9,883 bases of DNA from GW2011-AR15 sp964512765 (GTDB lineage: Archaea > Nanobdellota > Nanobdellia > Woesearchaeales > GW2011-AR15). The position numbers and the translations under genes were made by a program. Each line of letters starts with the position of its first letter. Position 1 is the stretch's first letter. A model generated the notes under the pieces. That model searched no databases and was not told where the DNA came from. It saw only the letters and a list, made by a program, of their open reading frames with translations. Location of the stretch: positions 1 through 9,883 of the forward strand of contig CAZEKF010000029.1 in NCBI GenBank assembly GCA_964512765.1, given 5' to 3'. Below, in pieces: positions 1 through 6,700 of the stretch.

Positions 1-56
1 CGGACTTTCCTCCACATATAAAACGTATTCTGGAATTATACAGGAATATAGATTAG
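1..56 (+). CDS. 3' end of an upstream phage gene (partial)
   Basis: Reading from base 3, a frame encodes DFPPHIKRILELYRNID and stops at TAG 54-56. This stop overlaps the GTG start of the next gene by one base (TAGTG), a common arrangement for translationally coupled phage genes. Only 17 residues are visible, so the product cannot be identified. By position, just ahead of a Z-like neck protein, it could be a head-tail connector or adaptor. The competing possibility is that this stretch is non-coding or that the downstream gene begins further upstream, because the frame of that gene is also open from base 2. Confidence 0.45.
   Translation, partial: DFPPHIKRILELYRNID
42..45 (+). promoter_or_regulatory. 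Ribosome binding site AGGA for the GTG start at 56
   Basis: AGGA lies 10 bases before GTG 56-58. It supports this non-ATG start, because the same frame stays open to the left edge of the window and has no ATG in the visible 55 bases. Confidence 0.5.
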
Positions 57-1228
57 TGAGTAATAAAAATATAAGGTCTGTTCTTTTACCTTTAGAAGAA
101 GCCTTACGATTAACCACTGAAAGGTGGCGAGAAGAAGAACTAAACCCTCAAGTACAATTAGTATTTTTAGCGAACCCTATATTAAAGAATGCAGGGGTAC
201 CGAAGAATAAGTGGAACGAGTTTAGAAGGTTTGCTTTTTCTTGGGCACAAAAATACGCTAAAAATCCACATAATACTTCATGGACAAAATCAGAGAATAT
301 TATAGCTCTAGATAATTATATTCAAGCTGGTAGCTTTTTCGCTTCAGCTAAACGTGAAGGGTACTTGGCAAAGGGTGGAAAAATTGATAGAGGGCACGTT
401 ACCGCTGTAGTAAAAGAACAAATGGAAGAAGCAACTGAAGCTTCTGTTCAAGAGTTACAGTTTTTAGGAGCCCCACAAGCAGTTATAAGTAAGTTTACTA
501 GGGTAGTACAAGCTAAACTAAATAAAGTAAAACCTCCTACAATTCGTTATAACTTTGAAAGAAAAGTTAGTGAAGCTAGAGTAGAAGGAGACTTCGAGTT
601 TGTATCCATATTCCCAGAACCTTCAAAAGATAATAGAAGTAAGGGGTGGGAAAAGAAATTAAAGCCAGAACTTACAAAGGTAGTAGAAAAGTTTGTTAGA
701 GAAAATATAGATAAAATACCCGCAATGAAAGGGTCTAAATCTATTATGCAAGCAACAGATGAAATGCTAACTCAATCTCTTAAAGGTAAAAAAGGCTATA
801 GGTATAATAAGGCAACTTCTGGTACTATTAAGCCAAAACTTAAAAAGAGTACAGCAAAACAATCTGGAACGGCACAATTTCCTAAACTTAGAGATGCTAA
901 AGGTAAATTTACTTCTCCTATTGCATTAATGAATTTGATTAATGCTAGATTACATGATGTAGTTCAACAGAATATGGGAAACCCCGCTTTAGTATATAGA
1001 TCTGGTAGATTCGCTAAATCGGTTAAAGTAACTAATATATCTCAAACTAGACAAGGACAACTGACTGCTTTTTATACTTATATGAAGTCTCCTTATCAGA
1101 CATTTGAAAGAGGATATGCTCAAGGTTCTGTAAAGAGGGACCCAAGACAGTTACTTAGTAAGTCAATTAGAGAAGCAGCCGTACAAATTATAGGATCTCG
1201 CTATGAGATTAGGACTAGGAGACAATAA
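56..1228 (+). CDS. Neck / tail-completion protein, lambda Z or HK97 gp10-like (putative)
   Basis: This is a 390-residue protein starting at GTG, with AGGA 10 bases upstream and a one-base overlap with the preceding stop. It ends at TAA 1226-1228, which overlaps the next ATG. The C-terminal part (about 315-380) has the layout seen in HK97 gp10 / lambda gpZ-like neck proteins: SGRFAKSVKV at 316-325, then an aromatic strand, then YQTFERG at 347-353, and a terminal helix with RDPRQLLSKSIREAA (361-375). The first 300 or so residues are helical, basic and lysine-rich, and I do not recognise them. Gp10-like proteins are usually far shorter (roughly 110-190 residues), so this would be a C-terminal gp10-like domain on a long extra region. 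Position directly before a tail terminator and a tube gene supports a role at the head-tail junction. The gene call is firm. The function rests on gene order and weak pattern similarity. Confidence 0.68.
   Translation: MSNKNIRSVLLPLEEALRLTTERWREEELNPQVQLVFLANPILKNAGVPKNKWNEFRRFAFSWAQKYAKNPHNTSWTKSENIIALDNYIQAGSFFASAKREGYLAKGGKIDRGHVTAVVKEQMEEATEASVQELQFLGAPQAVISKFTRVVQAKLNKVKPPTIRYNFERKVSEARVEGDFEFVSIFPEPSKDNRSKGWEKKLKPELTKVVEKFVRENIDKIPAMKGSKSIMQATDEMLTQSLKGKKGYRYNKATSGTIKPKLKKSTAKQSGTAQFPKLRDAKGKFTSPIALMNLINARLHDVVQQNMGNPALVYRSGRFAKSVKVTNISQTRQGQLTAFYTYMKSPYQTFERGYAQGSVKRDPRQLLSKSIREAAVQIIGSRYEIRTRRQ
1217..1221 (+). promoter_or_regulatory. Ribosome binding site AGGAG for the gene at 1228
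   Basis: AGGAG sits 6 bases before ATG 1228 and lies inside the end of the preceding gene. It fixes the start even though that ATG overlaps the previous stop (TAATG). Confidence 0.7.
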
Positions 1229-1662
1229 TGGCAGGTAAAGCAAGAAGTGCAATTACTGATGCAATCATTACAAAACTAAAGGATATTGATGGCTCAGGTA
1301 GTTGGAATATTGATTTAGCAGATAATGTAACAAATAAACTTATATTCTGGGACGAAGTTAATGATTTCCCTTATGTAAGTGTTGTTCCAGGGTCTGAAAC
1401 TAGAGAATATTTACCTGGCGCATTTAAATGGGGCTTTTTAAACATAATGATACGATTGTATGTATATGATGAAGAACCAAACGAAATGCTTGAAAAAGCA
1501 TTGGTAGATATTGAAACTCAGTTAGACGCAAATAACATATTAACTTATGATACAGGAAAGTCTACTGAGCAAATAAGTATTTTATCGATTACTACGGATG
1601 AGGGGTTACTCGCACCGTATGGAGTCGGTGAAATTGCCTTAGAAGTAAGGTATGAAGTATAG
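1228..1662 (+). CDS. Tail terminator protein, lambda gpU-like
   Basis: A 144-residue acidic protein in the size range of tail terminators, which form a ring on the head-proximal end of the finished tube, stop its growth and make the head joint. Visible layout: an N-terminal helix (about 3-20, ARSAITDAIITKLKDI), a segment FWDEVNDFPYVSVVPG (40-55) of the kind often seen in this family, where a DFP-type motif leads into a strand, a central strand pair around GFLNIMIRLYVYDEEP (69-84), a helix with ALVDIETQLDANNIL, and a final strand GEIALEVRYEV. The start is set by AGGAG 6 bases upstream, and the gene is coupled to the previous one through TAATG. Gene order (Z-like, this gene, tube) matches lambda U. 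I infer the role from layout and position. No catalytic function is expected. Confidence 0.72.
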   Translation: MAGKARSAITDAIITKLKDIDGSGSWNIDLADNVTNKLIFWDEVNDFPYVSVVPGSETREYLPGAFKWGFLNIMIRLYVYDEEPNEMLEKALVDIETQLDANNILTYDTGKSTEQISILSITTDEGLLAPYGVGEIALEVRYEV

Positions 1663-1712
1663 TCAAAAGCTGACAGACAATAGTCGAGCGACGCTTAAGA
1701 CAAGACAATAAA

Positions 1713-1718
1713 AAGGAG
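1713..1718 (+). promoter_or_regulatory. Strong ribosome binding site AAGGAG for the tube gene
   Basis: AAGGAG, the best Shine-Dalgarno match in the window, lies 7 bases before ATG 1726. It is part of a 63-base leader (1663-1725) in which I see no convincing -35/-10 promoter pair. It suits the high translation needed for a tail tube subunit. Confidence 0.8.
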
Positions 1719-1725
1719 AGCTAAT

Positions 1726-2841
1726 ATGGCTTTTTCACTTAGTAGAAATGCTAAATTATACGTTTCATACGTAGGTTCATCATGGGATGGTATCGGTACT
1801 AACTTAGTAAACGCAGATACCTTTGAGATTCCTATCCTAGATGGTTTTTCTTTCACTCAAGCGACAGGAACACAGACTGTAACTCTAAATGAGTCAGGTA
1901 CTACTCCTTCTCGTGGACAAAGAGCTTTCAATACATCTCTAGAAGCAGTAGAAGTAAGTTTTTCAACTTATATCAGACCTTTCACAGATGCAGCTAATAG
2001 TGACCAACATAACTGTACGGAAGCTATTCTTTGGAATGCTTTAGTATCTGGTACTCGTAGTGATAATACTATTGCAAACGGTGGTATTGAGGCAGATTCA
2101 GATAATTTTACTATTAGTACTGCTGATAGTAATGTAAATCAGGTAAAGAAGCTACAGGCATACTTCCACTTTTCAGGCTCTAACTTAACTTATAAGCTAA
2201 CTGATATGTGTATGGATTCTGTAACTATTGATTTTGATATTGATGGTATTGCAACTGCAAACTGGACTGGCTATGCTACTACAGTTACTGAAGTTGGTGC
2301 TACATATCCTGATACTTCTGGTACAGACTATGTACCTGCTAATACTGATGCGGACTTTATCTTAAATCGTTTAAGTACACTTTCTGCTGTTTCTTCAGTA
2401 TCTGGCAGTGCGAAAACGTACACTTTCCCAATTACTGGTGGAAGTTTTACTTATAGTAATAATATATCTTACACAATTCCAGAGGAGTTAGGTAAGGTAA
2501 ATGACCCAGTAGACCACTTTACTGGAACTCGTTCTATTACTGGCAGTTTAACTGCATATTTAGATACAACATCTTTAGAAACTGAAACTCTATATGATGA
2601 TATGTTGACAGATATTAATAGTGCTAGCCCAGAGATTACTAATGATTTTGATATTGATCTTAAAATTGGTGGTGCAACAGCTCCATACATGCAATTAAAT
2701 ATTGATCAAGCTCACTTTGAGCTTCCAAGTATTGATGTTGCAGATGTAGTAGGAGTAACAATCAACTTTACTGGACTTGAATCAAGTCTTGGTTCAGATG
2801 ATGAAATGACAATCGAATACGTAGGAGCTCAATCTACATAA
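1726..2841 (+). CDS. Major tail tube protein (duplicated tube domain, T5 pb6-like)
   Basis: A 371-residue, cysteine-poor protein rich in Thr, Ser and Asp, as expected of a beta-rich tube subunit. It polymerises around the tape measure to form the tail lumen. Most siphophage tube proteins have 150-250 residues. This one is longer and looks internally duplicated. FEIPILDGFSFTQ (33-45), leading to RAFNTSLEAVEVSFSTYIRP (66-85), is mirrored by YTFPITGGSFTYS (232-244), leading to FTGTRSITGSLTAYL. Likewise YKLTDMCMDSVTIDFDIDGI (156-175), ending WTG, is mirrored by YMQLNIDQAHFELPSIDVAD (321-340), ending FTG. The same design is known from T5 pb6, where two fused tube domains let three subunits do the work of six. 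The leader has the strongest ribosome binding site in the window, and an intrinsic terminator follows the stop by 10 bases. Both fit a high-copy structural gene. Assignment is by composition, repeat pattern and gene order. Confidence 0.82.
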   Translation: MAFSLSRNAKLYVSYVGSSWDGIGTNLVNADTFEIPILDGFSFTQATGTQTVTLNESGTTPSRGQRAFNTSLEAVEVSFSTYIRPFTDAANSDQHNCTEAILWNALVSGTRSDNTIANGGIEADSDNFTISTADSNVNQVKKLQAYFHFSGSNLTYKLTDMCMDSVTIDFDIDGIATANWTGYATTVTEVGATYPDTSGTDYVPANTDADFILNRLSTLSAVSSVSGSAKTYTFPITGGSFTYSNNISYTIPEELGKVNDPVDHFTGTRSITGSLTAYLDTTSLETETLYDDMLTDINSASPEITNDFDIDLKIGGATAPYMQLNIDQAHFELPSIDVADVVGVTINFTGLESSLGSDDEMTIEYVGAQST

Positions 2842-2851
2842 TTTGATTTCT

Positions 2852-2882
2852 ATATGGGGCTCATAAGAGCCCCATATTTTTT
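2852..2882 (+). terminator. Intrinsic (Rho-independent) terminator after the tube gene
   Basis: A perfect 11 bp stem (ATATGGGGCTC at 2852-2862 with GAGCCCCATAT at 2867-2877), closed by an ATAA loop, runs into six T (2877-2882). It starts 10 bases after the tube stop codon and 25 bases before the chaperone ribosome binding site. With no evident promoter after it, partial read-through would supply the chaperones and tape measure at a lower level than the tube. On the opposite strand no T-run follows, so it acts on + strand transcription only. Confidence 0.92.
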
Positions 2883-2894
2883 AATTTATAAAAT

Positions 2895-2898
2895 AGGA
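2895..2898 (+). promoter_or_regulatory. Ribosome binding site AGGA deciding the 2908 start
   Basis: AGGA lies 9 bases before ATG 2908. The only earlier in-frame ATG (2854) sits inside the terminator stem, so 2908 is the credible start. Confidence 0.7.
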
Positions 2899-2907
2899 AT
2901 TTTTAAA

Positions 2908-3360
2908 ATGACAACAAATACAACAGGAGCAACAGTAAATCCAGGAATCTCTAATCTTTCAGATTTACTAACTCCAAGCAAAACAGCTTCTATTGAATAC
3001 CCAGGATTTACGGGTTTTGAAATTGACTTAACTTATCTTTCACGAGATGAAATGTTAAAAATTCGTAAGAAGTCTGTTAACACAAAGATTGATAGAAAGA
3101 CTCGTCAACCAGTAGAAGAATTAGACGAGAAACTTTTCTTAAAAGAATATACAAAAGCTATTATTAAAGGCTGGAAAGGGTTCAAAATGTCTTATGTAGC
3201 CCAAATGCTTCCAGTAGATGAAGATAAAATTGCCAATCCAGATGCAACTCTTCCTTATTCACAAGAGAATGCAATGATTTTAATGGAAAATTCAGGCGAT
3301 TTTGATACTTGGCTTGGTGAGATTGTAAACGATCTTGCAAATTTTACGAAGAACAGTTAG
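2908..3360 (+). CDS. Tail assembly chaperone, short form (lambda gpG-like)
   Basis: The zero-frame product has 150 residues, with start ATG 2908 behind AGGA and stop TAG 3358-3360. The opening (MTTNTTGATVNPGISNLSDL) is polar and flexible. A beta-type segment, SIEYPGFTGFEIDLTYLSRD (28-47), follows, then a charged helical part with LFLKEYTKAIIKGWKGF, and an acidic C-terminus containing SQENAMILMENSGDFDTWL. This layout is common in siphophage G-type chaperones, which bind the tape measure and recruit tube subunits but are absent from the finished particle. Its position between tube and tape measure and the -1 slippery heptamer near its 3' end are the strongest evidence. No sequence motif is diagnostic on its own. 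Confidence 0.82.
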   Translation: MTTNTTGATVNPGISNLSDLLTPSKTASIEYPGFTGFEIDLTYLSRDEMLKIRKKSVNTKIDRKTRQPVEELDEKLFLKEYTKAIIKGWKGFKMSYVAQMLPVDEDKIANPDATLPYSQENAMILMENSGDFDTWLGEIVNDLANFTKNS

Positions 3361-3776
3361 AGTACTGGGACCAAAAACTCAAAGACCATTTTAAAGATAG
3401 TGTAACCCAAGATTTCGATGCGGATAAACAGTTCGAAATTCTAATGCAGAGTGAAGAAGCTGGTATGGCCGTAAATTGGGATGCTTATTATGAAAGAGTG
3501 AATAGTACTAAGAGTACTATATTCCCTTTAGTAATACAACAAGCTTTTGTAGTCTGGAGTTATTTAACTCCTAACTGGGAAGGGATGAATGGTACCTACT
3601 TAGGAAGATTTATGCAAGGTATTCATGAGATCATGAATATACTTGAAGTAGAAGATCAAAAAACGGTATTGCAATTTGTTCAAAGAATAGATTCATACTA
3701 CGCTAAAGAGACTAACGAAAGGGCTCAGAAACAGCGAAAAGCAGCGGAACGTAAAAAGTCTGCTCCACGGACATAA
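2908..3776 (+). CDS. Tail assembly chaperone, -1 frameshifted long form (lambda gpGT-like)
   Basis: Joined from 2908-3345 and 3345-3776: 146 residues shared with the short form plus 143 new ones, 289 in total, ending at TAA 3774-3776. Across the joint it reads LANF then YEEQLEYWDQKLKDHF. The -1 frame has a stop at 3318-3320, and its first ATG is at 3444, so the 3345-3443 coding stretch can be reached only by slippage. The extension carries a predicted-helical region with FPLVIQQAFVVWSYLTPNWE and GRFMQGIHEIMNIL, and ends in a basic tail, QKQRKAAERKKSAPRT (274-289). In lambda the T part of GT contacts tube subunits while G binds the tape measure, and a similar split of jobs is inferred here. 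The stop lies 2 bases before the tape measure ATG, so the long form is the one that would couple to tape measure translation. Confidence 0.85.
3339..3345 (+). promoter_or_regulatory. Programmed -1 ribosomal frameshift site, A AAT TTT
   Basis: AAATTTT fits the X XXY YYZ slippery pattern in the correct zero-frame phase (..A AAT TTT ACG), five codons before the zero-frame stop. After slipping, reading resumes at TAC 3345-3347. A small hairpin, CAGT 3354-3357 with ACTG 3364-3367, begins 8 bases downstream, a usual spacing. It is only 4 bp, so whether it stimulates slippage is doubtful. No strong internal Shine-Dalgarno stimulator is seen upstream. Confidence 0.85.
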
Positions 3777-3778
3777 TA

Positions 3779-6700
3779 ATGGCTGACATTAAAAAAACTG
3801 TTGAAATTAATGTTAAAGACAAAGGGGTCGGTAAGGCTACTAAAAAGATCGATAGATTAAATGACGTAATCGATCAGAATAAGTCGTCTACTAACTCTGC
3901 TACTAAAGCAGGGGCCAATTATGATAGGTTCATGAAAGGAGCCTCTCAGCAGTCTTCTAACATGACTAAAAACTTCTCTAAACAGGCACAAAGCATGCAA
4001 GGCGTGCTGGTTCCTGCCTATGCAGAAGTTGCAGCCCGTGTTTTCGCTTTAACAGCCGCTTATACTGCTTTAGAAAGAGCAGCAGACTATAGTATCCTAC
4101 AAAGAGGTCAAGCGGCTTTTGCAGCTTCGACTGGTAAAAACATGGCTCAGATTGCTAAGAGTATTCAGGCAGCTTCTGGACATATGTTGGACTTTAAAGA
4201 GGCTTCTACTAGTGCTGCGTTAGCATCCACTGCAGGATTGACTACAAAAAATATTATTAGAATGACTAAAGGGGCTAGAGCAGCCTCAGTAGCTTTGGGT
4301 AGAAATATGTCTGATGCTATGGATCGTTTGACTCGTGGTATCGTAAAAGCTGAACCAGAAATCTTGGATGAAATCGGTGTTATTATTCGTCTTGATACTG
4401 TATATAAAGACTTCGCTAAATCTGTAAATAAATCTACTTCAGAACTTTCTGAAATGGAAAAACTTACTGCTCGTAATGCCGCAATCATGGGGCAATTAGA
4501 GGGTAAGTTTAAGGACATAGCAGAACAAGTTCCAACTAATGCATTTAAAGAATTAAGTACAGCAGTAATGGACTTAGGAATGTCTGGAGCAGGTGTAATT
4601 GCTTCCAAACTATCAGGCCTTGTTAGAGTACTAGCAGATTCAGAAGCCTTATTGATATCTATTATGGCTTTAATAGGTAGAAGCCTGCTAGGAAAAATGT
4701 TCCCTTTTTTCACGAAGTTAGGAGACAAACTAGATAATTTTACTAAGAAGTTATCCAATCTTCAGACAAGGCTTGCAGCATTTAATAAGAAACAATTATT
4801 AAAGGGTCAAAAAGACCAGTTAAATAAACTAGCTAAGCAAAAAGAGTCAATTTATAAAGAATTAGTTACACAAGCTAAATCAATGGGACTTCTTAACGGT
4901 ACATTAGGAGGCAAAGCTTTTGCTAAAGAAGTAAAAGCTGGAGCACTACAAGCAGGTAAAGAATTAAGTAAGGGAGCTTTAAAAGGCCTTACTATGGCTA
5001 CTAAATTATCTTTGGGTAAGATACGTGACGGAAAAGCCGCTGCAGGTACTGCCGGGATGATGGGAATGTCCAAAAAAGAGTTAATGGCTCTAGAAGGCAT
5101 CTTAGGTAGACTAAATAAAACTATAACAGGAATCGGAAAAGCTACTAAAGGTACTTTCAGTGTTGAAATGTTAGGGTTGGTTAGTGGCCTGAAAACGGGC
5201 TTTGCCAAGATGGGAGTATCTGCTACTACCGCTCTTACGAGTATAATCGACGGGTTCCGCGCCGCTCGTGTAGCTATGCAAGAGGATGAACTGCCTCTAA
5301 AAACAAAACTTAGAATGTTTACTAAGCAAGGCTCCAAAGAGGTATTAGATTATTATCAGAAACAGCTAGATACTGCTAAAGGGTTCAAGCAAGATATAGC
5401 AGATGCTGAAGCAGGGATGGGGGATCGAGAAAAAGCCAAGTGGCGAGCAGAGCAAGGCGGTAGAATTAGAGAGCTGAAAAAGGAGATAAAAGACTATTCG
5501 AGCTTAGTGAAAAAGCTAGGAAAAGTACATAATAGCGTTATAGCCCGTATGGGAGCAGGCATGGGAATGGTTGTCCATGGATTATCCAAAGGGTTAAATT
5601 CCCTAGTGATGATTCTAGGTAGTTTTACAATGCTTAAATGGGTCGCGGAAGAGTTCTTAGGCTGGAGTAAAGCAGCTAAGGCTGCTCATGACGCAGTAGA
5701 TGCCCTGAATGATTCGTTGGATCAAACCTCAAAAATTTTAGGAAAAAGACAAAAATTAGGTAAATCAAAAGATAATATAGCAGAAACTTTAGCTGGCTCT
5801 CTTGATTTCAGAAAGCAAAAATTCAATCTAGCAGAACAATTATCCCTAGCTTTAGAAGAGGCAGCAGGGGTTATTGATATAAAACGAATAGAAGATTCTT
5901 GGTACGCATCCTTCATAGACGGACTATTTAGTGCCGTAGGGGAAGGTATTGCGGATAAGATGAATGATTCTATATCTAAAGCACTAACAGGCATGGCTGG
6001 CGCTCTCGACGGTAAGATGTTTGAGGATGCTATGGCTCAAATGAATTTAGAGCAGAGATTAAGCACTGCATTCGAAACCTCCCAGACGGACTCTACAATG
6101 GCTAGCGGTCTTTGGGCAGCATCAGGAGCAGGGCTACTAGGGATAGGAGGTTGGCTAACTGGTATAGCATCAGCAGCAGCGGCGGCCGAAACTTCAATGG
6201 CGTTATTAGGAATATCTCTCTCAACTACCTTAGTTTCTTTTACTGGTATAGGTATAGCCTTAGGAGGTTTATACGTATTACTAACTAATGGTTCAAGAAT
6301 GTGGGATAGCTGGGGCCAAACAGCCACTCAAAAAGCTAAAGAGGTTGTAGATACTTTAAGAGACGTTAATGCGGGGATTTTATCTCCAGAAATGGCTAAT
6401 GAAGAAATTCAAGATAAGTTTAACTTATCAAAGAAGGAAGCTATTTCTCTACTTAGAACAATCACTAAGATACAGAAAGATCAAACAGCTGAGCTAGAAA
6501 AACAAAGAAATCTAACTCAAGAAATGTTTGATAATATTGCTAAATTAACAGATCAACGTAAATCTTTAGTTAATTCATTGTTCCCTAGTTCTGATGTAAA
6601 AGAGTTCTCGGATACTTATCAGGCTCTAATTAAAAACCTACAAGATCCTGCACAAAATCCTGCTGAAAAGTTTATGCTTCTAAAAGAGCAGGGACTTTTT

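Noticed and set aside
1220..1710. The octamer AGACAATA occurs at 1220, 1675 and 1703, near two gene starts.
   Set aside because: It is short and AT-rich, one copy is constrained by coding and by the stop/start overlap, and no symmetrical or evenly spaced arrangement suggests an operator.
1663..1725. A possible promoter in the leader before the tube gene (CTGACA at 1670-1675).
   Set aside because: No acceptable -10 sequence is found 16-18 bases downstream, so the leader is better explained by its ribosome binding site alone.
2887..2894. TATAAAAT, a possible -10 box or T4-like late promoter element before the chaperone.
   Set aside because: A transcript from it would start at or after the ribosome binding site, and the -35 position falls in the terminator hairpin with no match.
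2854..2907. An earlier in-frame ATG at 2854 that would add 18 residues to the chaperone.
   Set aside because: It lies inside the terminator stem and has no ribosome binding site, whereas ATG 2908 has AGGA at the right distance.
3444..3776. A free-standing 110-residue gene starting at ATG 3444.
   Set aside because: The same frame is open and protein-like from 3345, directly after a correctly phased slippery site, and there is no clear ribosome binding site before 3444. It is the 3' part of the frameshifted chaperone.
5528..5536. His-Asn-Ser at tape measure residues 584-586, like an intein C-terminal splice junction.
   Set aside because: No matching N-terminal splice block or homing endonuclease motif is visible upstream, and the flanking sequence reads as ordinary tape measure helix.
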